From positions 1,465,199 through 1,529,198 of the forward strand of contig VYZB01000124.1 in NCBI GenBank assembly GCA_013397455.1: a stretch of DNA of 64,000 bases, written 5' to 3'. This stretch comes from Crotophaga sulcirostris. Lineage: Eukaryota; Chordata; Aves; Cuculiformes; Crotophagidae. The notes under the pieces are model-generated. The model did not search any database. It had not been told where the DNA came from and saw only the letters and a program-made list of their open reading frames with translations. The position numbers and the translations under genes are program-made. Shown piece after piece: positions 9,341-21,257 of the stretch; the stretch's first letter is position 1; each line of letters begins with the position of its first letter.

Positions 9341-10557
9341 CCAAACTTCGAGTGCACGGAAACAGGATCAGCTGTCAGAGAGCGGGCTGGGGTGCAGAAA
9401 AAGCAGGAATTATGGTTTTTGTTAAGCTGAGAAATGAACTTAAGCAAATAATTTCCGCTCAGCTACTTCGTCTGTGCAGCGGGAGGGCTGTGCGTACCTG
9501 GGATTCCTGGAGCAACGTGTCCTTAAGGAGCCTTGCGTTTGCTCCGGCTCCTGCTGAGGCCGCTGGGACATTTGCACAGAATTTACTGGATCAGATATTT
9601 TCTTTTTTTTTTTTTTGCAAGTTTCAGATCTGACTAAAAATCTCTTATTCCATCTCCGATGCTTATAAAAAATGCTTTTGTTTACATGTAGTCTGGCATT
9701 TTCTTTCCTTTCAGGACAGTATTTAGTGGGTTTTTTTTATTTCACACTGAATGGATCTTTTGGAGTCAATCATGTAAATTAATTTTTAAATGGTTGCTCT
9801 TGAAGTTCATGTAGTATAAAATTGCTTTACCATTTTTTTCTGTTTATAGAAAAGGAATGGTTTCATTTTATATTTTATTGTATAAATGTGAAATAGAGAA
9901 CAGGCACAACTTGCAAGTGATCATATATTTTATTTTAGAATTATCACATAGGAATAAAATAAATGTAAATCCCTTCATGGCACAATAGTAATATTTAAAA
10001 AGCAGCTGATACCTCATGGAGAACTTTGAAAAACCCTCTGCTCAGAAACAGTTCTGCTCATATATCCTATATATAATGAATAAAAACCAGATCTTTGTTA
10101 CTTTGGGAGTTCTTAAGTTCTTCCTGCTAGAATAGTCTTCAAGTATTTATCCAGATGAGGTTCAGAGCAGAATTTGGTCCTTTGTCTCCTGTTCGTGATA
10201 GCATCTATTAAGGAGTGATTTTAGCAGCTGCTTAGTACCAGGGGCTGAAGGTAAGCCTTTGGAAATCGAGTGAATTTCATGGATGTGTCCTTCAGGAAAT
10301 GCCTGAAGAGCTCCTGATCTTTCCTCAGGCTGGAGGAGATGCTGATTTTCCAGACAAGTACGATATTTGCACTTTTAAAGCCATTTGGGTAAATTCTAGT
10401 GCTTCTTCAAATTGTTCACTGTGTGTAAGGGTTACAATTGTTTGCTTATATATAAAAATATTGCCTGCCTCTGAAGCGAAATGGATATCAGCCTGTTAAA
10501 CATGCCCCAGAAAACTCACTTCTGGATCCTCTGTAGCTCTTCAGATCAGCACAGGTG
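9341..10557. other. Intronic AT-rich sequence
   Basis: Very AT-rich from 9600 to 10100 with many TTTTAT/ATAAAA stretches. No transposon termini or exon recognised. Confidence 0.5.
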
Positions 10558-10640
10558 GATGATAGAATTGTTAAGGTTGGAAAAGACCTCTAAGATCATC
10601 AAGTCCAACCATCAACACAACCCCAACGTGCCTACTAAGG
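10558..10640 (-). mobile_element. CR1 LINE 3' fragment
   Basis: The + strand reads as the reverse complement of an avian CR1 3' end: a degraded TAGAATT tail, then AAGGTTGGAAAAGACCTC, and ATCAAGTCCAACCATCAAC. Only about 80 bp remain, as usual for 5'-truncated CR1 copies. It belongs to the CR1 group with the 'gacctctaagatcatc' 3' region, like the copy at 22817-23096. Confidence 0.85.
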
Positions 10641-13600
10641 GGCAAACGCTGAAGGCCTGCGTGTTTCAAAGAGTGCATTTCATTTCCTCTTTAAACTTAC
10701 AGATTACTTTTCAACTCCCATTTCAGATAAAGCTGTATTTTAGTGGAGCTCTTCAAGTGATGTTTAGATCTCCCAGCCCTGAACGAGCAGAGCGGCGCGG
10801 TGCCAAGAGTCGCACGCATCGCCTCCAGCCACAATCAGAAAATTTCTTGTATGATCCAGGAGTCAATACCCCAGCTTGTATTGATTCCCGTAATAGCACT
10901 GTCTGTTCCAGTAGATCAGGAAAAGGAGCCCGCATTAACACCTCTCTAATAATCCATTTTTTTATCCAATGGACAGTAAATGTGTTTTGGTTTTTGTTTC
11001 TTTTTTTTTTTTAAAGCATTGTTGTTTAGCAGTTTGTGAAATAACTCTTGAGGCGTTAACCAGAGAAATGTCCTGCCACAGAATTAATTCCATTAAGAGT
11101 CCCCTCTGCACATCTCTGGCCCTGCTGTCTGGGTGACTTGCCTTGTATCGGTGACTTTTGCCTCTCGGCGTGACGGTGCTTGTCTGGCTCATCCAGGGAT
11201 GCTGAGGTTCTCCTCGACCCAGCCCATCACACACCTGGGAGCTGAGCGCAGAGCTCGGAACTGGTTCTCCCCACCCAGAGACTTCCCCCGGCATTTACCC
11301 AAGAAGCCAGGGGTTAAATAAATGAGATGGGGGCAGAGAAGGAAACAAGAACCTGCGCAAGATTTCTGGAGTGTTACTTTGGCTTGGAAGCCTCCTTTCT
11401 TCCCTAACAAGGGCATAACTTAGGGCAAATTGAGGCTCATGTCTAACTCAAGACCAGGCAATACCAGTTCCACAGCGGAAGCTTGCTTTAGCCTGGTAGA
11501 GCTGATCCCTGTCCTAAAGGAACCTTCGCCATAGCCGTGTACCCTTGAAAAGCAGCATTGCAGCCTCATGCTCACAACCCTAAACTTGCTGAAGTTCATG
11601 GTAGTCCTTCCTTGACTTCACTGGACTTTGGAGCAGGCCCTCAAGGCACTGAGCTCTTGGGGACAGCACTGCTATTTGCATATAAAGATTTTTCCTTGTA
11701 TCTGAGTTTGTGTGTAATACTCGTTAATGATTAGCCACCAAGGGTCTGGTGTAAGATACACCTTTTTCTGTGCATGAAATCAGCTGTGCCTTTGTCTCAG
11801 CTTCTAAAGTCCTTTTCCTGATGTGACCTTGCTTTTAAAATAGTGATAGACAAATAGGTTTGGGGATTTTTTTAACTTGTAATTTGAAGAGCTGTGTGCT
11901 TGATTCTTCTCCAACAGTCTAGAGGAATGTGTATCTGCTGCCCCTTCAGAATCCTAGCGTAGGTGGAATAATCCCATTCCATCGTCGCATTTCAGTAAGG
12001 CTGAAGAGACAGCTTTGAGGACTTCCCTTTCAATATATATATATGTATATCTATAATAGTTGGCAGTCATGAGCTGTAACAATCTGTGGGGTGTTCTTCT
12101 TGTTGATAATGACAGATTCTTAATCTTTCTTTTTAGTTCTTTCAGTGAAATTGCATCATACACATGTGAAATGAGGAGAATCCCTGAAAACAGACAAATA
12201 CCTGCCTGCTGATCTATCTGTCTGGAGACTAAATATTGGAAGAGTGGTCATTTAGATCAATCTTGTGCCTCAGTGCCTGCATTAGAACAGGAAAAAAAAA
12301 AAAAAGCACTCTTGAAAAATTACTGAATTTTCCTTGCAGTGTCAGGTTCCCAGATAATGATGTGTCTGTGTGTGAAAATATTAAATTGCAATAACATGCA
12401 GAGTGAGTGGCTTTCTGAATGGGGTATTCAGTTCACAGCTTGGACTATACATAAAGCCAGTGAGTGACAGAATACAAATGGTGTCATAAAACATCAGGGG
12501 AATTTACGGCCAGTCTCCATCTTTTTGATCTATATTCTATCTCTGGAGCACTCTCCATCTATCTGTCTTTAGTTAATGAAACAGTTAAACATATTTAATT
12601 ATTTATCACTGTTTAATGTCAAGAGTTATCAAAACAGATTACGTTTCCCCCTACATACTTAAAAGTATTAGGAGAACTCTAAATTGTGTGTACTAAAGTC
12701 TGGGATGCTTCCTGTCCATACACAATGCTGTAAAAAGCATCTCTGCCTGAAGATGATTTTAAATGGCAATTGTTTGGTGACAGCAGAACCCTTCGTTTCT
12801 TCGCCTTAGTGCGCTTTATTTCTAAAACTTTGCTTGCTCCTTACACAACCTGCTTTTATTCTTCATAGAAAAAAACAGGGAAATGAGACCTTGGTTTCAC
12901 TTAAGGTGAGAAATGAAATATGATGGGCCAGTTCTGAGACACTGACCCATCCCAACAGCCAGGCTGCTCTGCCCAGCCTCTCTGCGCAGAACTCAGCCCC
13001 AGCAGGGATTACGGAGCTCCTTCAATGATCCCGTGTGAAGACCACGCGTGCCACGTGTTCTTGCGGCTTCCCATTGTCTGGGTCTTCTCACCCACATACG
13101 TGCGCATATAAAACACTTCATGAAGGTTCTCTGAGCAGCCCCTTGAGGCTGAGACCTCTCCTGACCCACATCAGGTGCGCTCTGACAGCCAACCTGTGGA
13201 TCTCCCGTTTCACAGAAGGAAACCTCAGCATCACAAACCTCCCAGGATGCTGGGCTCTTACTTTCCTCCCCTCTCCCCCCAGCAGAGATGTTAATCGTCA
13301 CCCTCTGAAGTTGTGCTGAGCTGCTAAAAGCCACCGTTTATTACTGAATCTCATCTGCCAACTCTGGGCTGGAGGTCGGTGTTTGGGATCCCCCTCTGCT
13401 GCACCACCTGGGTTTTCTCTATTGGCAGCTTTGATAAGAAACCGTTCTTTCTTCTTTACCTAAGCTCTCTCTTTCCTGGTGGTTTTATGTTGCTCTGCAC
13501 TCCTGACAGACTACCCCCGTTCAAAGAGAAACGTGGAGGAGGAGGATGGTTCCAGCAAGTATTAGGAGTCCATTACCAGAGGACTGAATCCTGTTGGGAT

Positions 13601-15012
13601 CTCCTGGGAGACACCCCTCCTTGGCCCACCAAACAGAGTATGGCATTGTGAGCGGAAAGGGCAGGGGGATAAAGGAATCCAGCCTCGCTTTTCTCTGACA
13701 AAGAGACCTCAATACTTTTATTCAGTGGAAAATGGAATAATACTTCTGGGTTTGCTTTGATAGCCACAGCCAGTGGCTACTTTACGCGCTGCGGATGGAT
13801 TCGCTGTGAGGGAGAGGACTTTACACGTGAAATGAGATTAAAGGCATCTCTGTGCCAACACGTTAAACATTTTGGGGGTTACAAGAAGTATCGATGTTTC
13901 GTTGCAATCTTGTGCCAGTCAGGAATAAAACACCCCCTGCACGGCTGTGCAGCACCACTCGCTGCACAAATGTGTGGGAAGCAACCCAGCCTGCTGGAAA
14001 TAAGTTTTATTATATGTCATGTTCCCTTTAAAATGCACCATGTAACCTTCTTTGAGGAAAGGCAGGTCGGGGACAACTCCACATGTTACAGCACTCTTAG
14101 AAAAGAGTCACTTTTGTGTAGCTAAGTGGCATCCCTGTATCTTTAAGGCTGATTTCTGTCTACCAGTTGCAGAAAAACACTTGAGCAATGTAATCCCCCT
14201 TGCTTTTGCGTGTAGGAAAAGGCTTCACATTGTAGATACTGGTAAGAACACACGAGCTAAATTTGAAAGCATTGGGTTTTTTCATGTCTCAATTTCTGAT
14301 GTCATTAAATCCATTTAAAATCATATATCGGTGGTAAAAAATATACATTAAAAATAGAAATATGCTATTACAGCAAGGTGTAAAACTCTGTTAGGAGAGG
14401 TACAAAATTGGAGTTGGCATACTGACATGCAGGTTTGAGGTGCTGTGCTCTCTAGCATTTCATTTCGCACGTGGAAAGGTGGTGATTGTACACCGAGAGC
14501 TGACGAAAGGGGGTGGTGGGCCAGGCTGAGGTGCCCTGCAAGCAGCAGATGCTCCCTTGCTGAGCTGTGACCTCTGGTCAGGGCTTTAGGGGACCATGGC
14601 AGGGGCAGAAGAGTCGAGGGGCAGCATGGGCCACTCTTGTGGATTTTCATGTCTGGGAACTGTTTTGGATTTCGTTTTGTATAGTTACTATTTTGTCAAG
14701 AAATGGAAAACCTCACCAGTGCATCTCCTGGTTCATTGAATCCCCTTTTGTTATTTTCAATACTGTAGGGCAAAATTTCACTATGCTGTTAGATTAGTTA
14801 GTGTATTTGATTTTATGATTAGAGCTGATGAAGAGGAAAATTTTTAATGCAAGGTGTCAGAACTAAAGGAAAGGATTTTAGTATCAGAAATAGCCAGTGA
14901 GGTGCTTCAGGTAAGATTTCTGCCTTCAGTGTCTGGCAGGTAGTTTAGTGATGGTAAATACAAGGTGTTGTAGATAAGTGAACTTGAGTTTAAAATGAGG
15001 AATCCTCATTTT
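10641..15012. other. Intronic single-copy sequence, 4.4 kb
   Basis: No transposons recognised. It holds a short TA-rich microsatellite (12031-12055), an A run (12292-12305) and an AT-rich block at 12560-12680 with TAAT-type motifs that might be regulatory. No exon or RNA gene seen. Confidence 0.5.
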
Positions 15013-15148
15013 GGTGTTCAAGGCCAGGTTGGATGGGCCTTTGAGCCCCCTGATCCAGTGGGGGCTGTCCCTGCCCATGGCAGGGGGTTGGAACTGAGTG
15101 GGCTGTGAGGTCTCTTCCTGCTCAACCCGTTCCACGATTCTATGATAC
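15013..15148 (+). mobile_element. CR1 LINE 3' fragment
   Basis: Sense-orientation CR1 3' end: GTTCAAGGCCAGGTTGGATG, CCTGCCCATGGCAGGGGGTT, then a degenerate CAACCCGTTCCACGATTCTA tail ending TATGATAC. 5'-truncated, about 136 bp. Confidence 0.9.
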
Positions 15149-17244
15149 TGGGATTTTCCTGTGGGATGGGAGTTGATGGGCCAATGTCTATAATGAAACA
15201 CTCGCGCTGGCTGAACCAGGAAGAATGTTTTGATGACTGCAGCCTTAATTCTGGTCCTGAACTCTTCAGCTAATGTGTGTTTCAGAGCAAGTGGCATTAT
15301 TTACAAGGGTAAAAATATGCTCATAGTGAAACATTTGTGTAATGGAGCCTGAGCTTATAGTTCTCTGTTTTCCCACCTGCCTACTTCTCGCTCTCAAGAG
15401 AGTAGGTAGAATAAAGATATGGGAGAGAATGAGAAAAAGGCACTGCTCTCAAGATAGTTATTTTATGTACACATTTTTCTCTGCATTATATAGGCTCTTT
15501 TTTTTTTTTTTTGCCAAATCCTTCTCACCACCCTTTCTTATCTGACTTCCAGAATCTATTGCTGGTTTCTGTTTTAAATAGTGTAAAGTTGTGTTGGGAA
15601 GCATTGCTCATTTTTAAATGCTACTAGAATTGTTGTAGCCCTCCAAAACTGGGCCTGGGAGATTGAGGAGTGTTTGTTCTCATTGCTGGCTGTAGTCTTA
15701 AAACTAAATAAATATATCTCTAAAAATCCCACTTGATTTTTGAAAGGCATGAGCTAGGTCGCTCAAATCAAAGTGAAACCATTTTTTTTTTCTGTCCTGT
15801 AGAACTGATATTTTCATTTGTAATCCCTTAAAAATTGCAATAATTTTGGTTGTCGTACTCAAGTTTGCTTATGGAAACACGTGGTAAAAGTCAGTGCTGA
15901 TCTCGTAGTTGTGCTGTGCTGGGCCATGGGGGGAACTTCTCTGCTGCATTCAGAAAAGGAAACATCAACAGGATTTTGTGTATCTGTAGGAGAGATGCTG
16001 GGGTTGGGATTCCCTTCAGACTGCAGCCATCGCTTCAGTGGGTCACATTTCCTTTCAGTTTTGTCCCTTGGAAGGAAGAAGTGGTACTTGTTAAGATCAA
16101 CACTTCAAGAATGTTATTATGTCTCCTCCTCCTTCTCTCCCATGGTGAACTGGAAACGTGCCGATCCTTTGCTACGAGCTTTGTAGCTCCCAGGACATTA
16201 AAAGATGGAAACAATTGCAGTTTGGGACACCTTTCTGTAGGACCAAGCTTTTTCTGATGCATCTTAGCTCCAGCAGGGTGGTTTTTCCCTGTCAGGCCCT
16301 GGTACCTGGAGAATGATGCTGGGTAGCTTGCTCACCTTGTGTAAGATGTGGTCAGAAGGAGGTGCTCTCCTGTCTATCCAGGTGAGTTATCTGCATCTCC
16401 ACCACGGGCATAGGTGGATGTTGCAGAGCTATTGAGGAGTAAGGCATGTCTTGATATGTGCATGCCTCAAGTTCTTATTGTCAAAAGGAGGTCAAAACCA
16501 TATTGGTTTTTCCTGTGCTGCATTGCCCCATGCTTTCACTGGGCAGCTTCAGGTGTCTCCCTTGCTCCAGCCTTTGCACCCGGTGTTGCGAACACCCAGA
16601 GGAGCTGCCGTTCCCAGGAGCTGGGCAGCACAGGGCAGGTCTGAGCAGGTGGGCATTTCAGAGGTCAGTCCCTCTGGTGAGGGGGGGGGAGATTATTTAT
16701 AGTACTTTACAGTATTTGTAGCAGAAGAAAAATCAGAGTCCATAATGTCATATTAAAAATATTGGTAAATTATCGATTACTGTTTAGCTCAGGCTTCAAG
16801 TGTGAGTAACTGGCTTCCATAAATCACCCAGTCCCTCCAGGGCTCCAGCACCACGGAATGCTGCCGTGCGGGCAGGTTTCATTTAGGAAGTAGGGCTCTG
16901 GCCGCGAGTCAAAGCCGTGAGTGAGGCTGATGGTCGATGCCAGCGCCCAAGGCTGACACAAACACAGAACCCAGGTGCTCGTGGTGGTCAGCTGCTGCTG
17001 CTCTGCCAGGACAGGTCACAATTTCTAAATGATTTTGATGTTTGAGTGAAAGGTTGCTCAAAATAGGATCTTTCAGTAAACATATTTGTAACTCCTGCGA
17101 GGCAGTTGATGTGTCAGTAAGGAACTGCAGACTTGTTCCATGTTGGGGTTCCTCCATGTGATAGAACACACTGATACAATCGCCCTTGGCATGAGGCAGA
17201 GAGATCGGTCTGGTCCCTCTTCTTTTCCTGTGCTTCCTTCCCCC
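15149..17244. other. Intronic single-copy sequence
   Basis: Contains a T run at 15498-15512 and a G run at 16680-16689. No transposon, exon or RNA gene recognised. Confidence 0.5.
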
Positions 17245-17308
17245 AGTGTAGGGCTTGGAACTGGATGATCTTTAAGGTCCCTTCCAACCCAACCCATTAT
17301 GTGATTTA
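17245..17308 (+). mobile_element. CR1 LINE 3' fragment (very short)
   Basis: Sense CR1 terminal segment: TTGGAACTGGATGATCTTTA, AGGTCCCTTCCAACCCAACC, then a degraded TTATGTGATT tail. Only about 60 bp survive. Confidence 0.85.
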
Positions 17309-17511
17309 GATCCACATGCCCTCACGCTCCCTCCTGTTTTAGACCAACCATGGCAGTTTGCAGGGACCTGGTGCAGAGTTTTGAACGCTGTGGGGCTGGC
17401 TTTCCTGCCAGCACACTGGGAGATTCCCAGTGCAGTTTTTGTGTTGGCTGGACAGGCTGGATAGGCTGCAGGCATCCCTAGGCTCCGGCGTTTACCGGAA
17501 GCAAATGCCAA

Positions 17512-17601
17512 AGCTTTTGAAGTTTCCCCATTGACATGCGGCATGAGTTTCCTATTTGATTAAACAAATGATGCTTTGCTTAATTTGTCTACGTTGGCTA
17601 T
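17512..17601 (+). repeat. 90-bp duplicated segment, copy A
   Basis: This 90-bp segment recurs in direct orientation at 18571-18660 with 5 differences (about 94% identity), including a 40-bp perfectly identical core beginning GAGTTTCCTATTTGATT. Copy A is embedded in ordinary AT-rich single-copy sequence and lacks the inverted repeats that flank copy B, so A is the likely donor. It does not match CR1. Confidence 0.9.
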
Positions 17602-18518
17602 TTTTATGAAATATGCACTTAATTAAGTAAGAGAAATACAGAAACATGTTTATTCTCAAGATTTATGCGAAAAATGAGAACCCCACTGAAATTTCCAGTA
17701 GTGAAGCAATTAAGTAATGGAATTCTACAGTATAAACATAGTATAATTCAACTATAAAAACGATGTCTAAGTAATGTTAATGAGCTGACTTGGAGCCACA
17801 AAAGCTAGAAAAGTTCACAGTTACAAATGAAAATTGAATTTGTTGGGAATTAGAACTGAAATAAAGGTGGTTTGCATGAGGAATAGCCTGCAGTCCCAGT
17901 CCAAACTCTGGCCACGTGTACAACATGTCAAGGGAAACATCTGCTGGAGGTCGGGGTAGCGGAACTGGTCAGGACCTTCTCTAGGTTTTTTATGTGGAGC
18001 TCTTATCCACGACAGCATTATTATATTAATTATAATTTGTTCAACTGGTGCTCAGCAGCATTTCCTGAGAGAGTGAGGAGAAGAAGAGATGTGTGAAGAA
18101 AATTATTTTGCAGTTTTACAGGGCTTCCTATAAATGACCAGTGCCAAGGAGCAAAAGAGTCGGAGTCTTATTGATGGGTTGGGAGAGTTCACATACGCAA
18201 CCACTCACTGAAGCAAAGAAAAGGGGGGGGAGTGACCTCCCCAGCCCTCTAGAAAATAGAGGAAAGAAACTCTCTGCACTCGCAGCCCCCAGATGACTTA
18301 TCCAGGGTTTGCAAAATTTGCAGTTGCTTGTTTAAGGCTTTTTTTTACAGAAACTACTTAAATAGTCTATTTACTGAAATGTGATGCAGAGCCTGAGAGC
18401 CATAAATCAGTAACCGTGTCTGTAGGAAGAAGCTCAACCCAATCGGATACTTTAGCAAAGTTCCGACTTGAAAATCAACAAAATGCTTTTTGGGGTTTAA
18501 ACTTGAAGTGTTTAAAAC
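17602..18518. other. Intronic sequence between duplicate copies
   Basis: AT-rich single-copy DNA with homeobox-like TTAATTAAG (17619-17627). A G run lies at 18223-18230. No exon or transposon recognised. Confidence 0.5.
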
Positions 18519-18715
18519 TGCCAAATTTCAATATAAATTCAATATAAACTGAATTCTGTATATCAAAACCAGCTTTTGAAGTTTCCTCATTGACATGTGG
18601 CAGGAGTTTCCTATTTGATTAAACAAATGATGCTTTGCTTAATCTGTCTATGTTGGCTATATTCAGTCTATAAACTGAAATTCAGTGTAAACTGAATTTA
18701 TATTGAAATTTGGCA
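18519..18715. repeat. 197-bp foldback structure containing duplicated copy B
   Basis: The arms TGCCAAATTTCAATATAAAT(TCA) at 18519-18541 and their exact reverse complement at 18693-18715 form a 23-bp perfect inverted repeat. Similarity continues imperfectly inward for about 15 bp around AACTGAATT. Between the arms lies copy B (18571-18660) of the 90-bp segment found at 17512-17601. I see no target-site duplication outside the arms and no known transposon terminus, so a replication-based rearrangement (template switching) explains it better than a MITE, although a small non-autonomous element cannot be ruled out. Confidence 0.85.
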
Positions 18716-19655
18716 ATGCTGGAGCTAATGCTGGCAATGTTGATCTCAGTTTTCTGTACAGTCTCCCCCACCACAAGCACGATTGGGTGCTCCAGCAGCA
18801 CGAAGGGAGCAGGGGCTCTGCAATGGCTCGTTTTGAGAATCCAATTTTATTTGTGTGATTTTCCTTTCTTTTGCTCTTAACTCTGATCTGGTTTATTGCT
18901 TTTTCTTTTATCTTCTAAATTCTTGTCTCTTTTGTTTCTTTAAAATCTTTTCCCTGAGTACTAACCAAGCAGTTTGCTGTGAAGGTGTGTGTTTACAGTG
19001 CTGGGGTAAATCCCAGCAGCCACGGCTCGGCAAAGCCCAGGCTGATGTTTCCTTTAAGGCCACGTTTTTAACCAGCTCCCCGGGGATTTCTCTGCACTCT
19101 GGCCTCCCTACATTTTCTTTTCTTCTCTCATTCCACTTCAGAATGTTGTTTCTATCACCTTCTCAGCCTAGTAAATAGCATGCTGAAGATTTATGATGTT
19201 TAAACTTTTAATGCCATAACATATTTTATATATTTTTCACAGTATTATTCAGATGTGTTATGTTATGGTTAGTTCAAGTTCTAGTGCAACTGCTCTGAGG
19301 AACTCTTTCCTTGTGGGTAGTTCCTCTTTGCCAAAGAGTATTTGCACTTGCTTCAGAGGAGGAGGAGAGGAATGTTCCATAAATGTTGCACAGGATTAAA
19401 ACTGTAGATGGCCAAACCATTATGGTTGGAGACGACAAGCCTGAACCTGCAGCCTGGAGGAACGATGAACCAGAGTTCTCTTTGGCAGAGCAATCTCCGC
19501 CTGCTGGTTCCAAGCTATTCCGGTTCAAATTAAGTGCAGAATGATTCTGCCAGTGTCCTGGGAGGATGGTCAAGAGAAAGACCATGCAGGGGTCTTGAGG
19601 AAAGAAGCGAGCGGGTTAGTTCAGGTGGACACGGGAGTTTTCATCTCAGTTGCTT
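18716..19655. other. Intronic single-copy sequence
   Basis: Pyrimidine-rich around 18850-18950 and AT-rich around 19190-19250. No feature recognised. Confidence 0.5.
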
Positions 19656-19800
19656 TCATAGAGTCATAGAGTCACAGAATGGTTGCTGTCAGAAGGGACC
19701 TTAAAGCCCATCCAGTGCCACCCCCTGCCATGGGCAGGGACACCTCCCACTGCATCAGGGGGCTCCAAGCCCCATCCAACCTGGCCTGGAACACCTCCAG
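19656..19800 (-). mobile_element. CR1 LINE 3' fragment
   Basis: Reverse-complement CR1 3' end with tail TCATAGAGTCATAGAGTCAC, then GACCTTAAAGCCCATCCAG, CCTGCCATGGGCAGGGACAC and CCATCCAACCTGGCC. About 145 bp, 5'-truncated. Confidence 0.9.
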
Positions 19801-21159
19801 CCCACTTCTGCCAGTGGGAAGGGTTTCCATCATGAAGATACACAGGGAGAATTGAGGGAGCAACACCCAGTGCTAAGAAAGGCTGGTTTCACCTTTCATT
19901 TTGGGGCAAGTCCTGGTCTTTTCTCTTACATCGTCCCAATAAGGCCTTTAAAAAGAAAAGAAAACAAAACCCCACCTAGGATTAATTAGCTGTGGGGCAC
20001 ATCTACCTGCCCTGGGTTACTTTCAAAGTGATACTAATTCTTCTGTCAAGCTTCCTAAGTTTATAAAACACTAAGTATTTCTACAAAAACAGCAAACATT
20101 GTTCTCTCCTCACACAGCTCCTAAATCCCAGCTACCAGATGGACCAAGGCTTGTACCCAGCAAGGGAATATTAATTTTGATAGAGAGAGACTTAGTGCTC
20201 TGGGTATTAAATTATATGCCTTGGGAAATGCAGCACAGTAGATGTGTGTTTGTACTGAGTAGCGTCTTTGTCTTTCATATATAAAAACACTAATTAAAAT
20301 ATAATGTAAAAACCTGAAGTATGCTGGTCACATTTTAGTGTGCTGCGAAGGTAAATAAAAATGAAACAAAAGATGTATATATTGGGTCATTAAAAGTGCA
20401 TTGTTAAATCGCTTTCTGCCACAAAATTTCCGAATTAAAAGCTGAGCAGAAATACATCTGGAGCTGGACACAAAAGCAGATTACTGTTACGTTATCCAGC
20501 ATTCTGCACTTGGTCCATGGTTCATTGGCGCTGCCGGTAACCACTGTGCAGAGAAACACAAGCAAGCACAGCTCCTGGAACTGTACCTTGCAAAATTTCC
20601 TTTTTACAACATCTCCAGTGGTCCAGCACAACCCCGAGCAGTTTTACCCTAAGGCTTGGGGAGCTGAGCTCCATATGCTGTCTGCTGCTTTGGAGAGAAC
20701 GTCCCTTTTAATACGTTCAAACCAGAAACAGCTTGGGGTATTAACTGAGCTGTACCTTACAGCTTACAGTCTGTAATGAGAAAAGTAGGCAAGCTGTCAA
20801 AGTTAGCAATTAAGATTGATCCTTTGCAATTTAAAACGTGAAATATCACACATATAAAAGTGAACTATTTGATGTTGTTTAATCAAAGCATGTTACTGAT
20901 GGCAAACCAGCACGGGCTTACAGTGGCAAATGTGCACTGCCTTATTCTCATTTTATCTTCTCTACAAGCAAGTGTGTGACATCCCTTGCACTTTTTGGAA
21001 CCAATGCAGTGCATGTGTTTAATCGTTGCAGCCCTTTCTTTGCCTGATGTGCCTGGAGTGGAGGGAGAACCATCCCCTCCAGAGCTGCAGAAGGGGCTCC
21101 AGGATCCTCGCAGTGGGTGGTGGTACCCTCTCTGGGATGGAGGATGTGCCTGTAACACA
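19801..21159. other. Intronic single-copy sequence
   Basis: No transposon, exon or RNA gene recognised. Confidence 0.5.
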
Positions 21160-21257
21160 TCATAGAATCATGGAATGGGTTGGGGTGGAAAGGACCTTAA
21201 AGCCCATCCAGTTGACCCCCCTGCTATGGGCAGGGACACCTCCCACTGGATCAGGGA
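21160..21257 (-). mobile_element. CR1 LINE 3' fragment
   Basis: Reverse-complement CR1 3' end: TCATAGAATCATGGAATGGG, GGACCTTAAAGCCCATCCAG, TATGGGCAGGGACACC and CACTGGATCAGGG. It closely resembles the copy at 19656-19800 and ends at the same region of the element. Confidence 0.9.

Noticed and set aside
18519..18715. MITE-type DNA transposon
   Set aside because: The arms look like terminal inverted repeats, but no target-site duplication or known terminus is visible and the interior is a copy of DNA 1 kb away. Kept as a rearrangement, with the transposon as an alternative.
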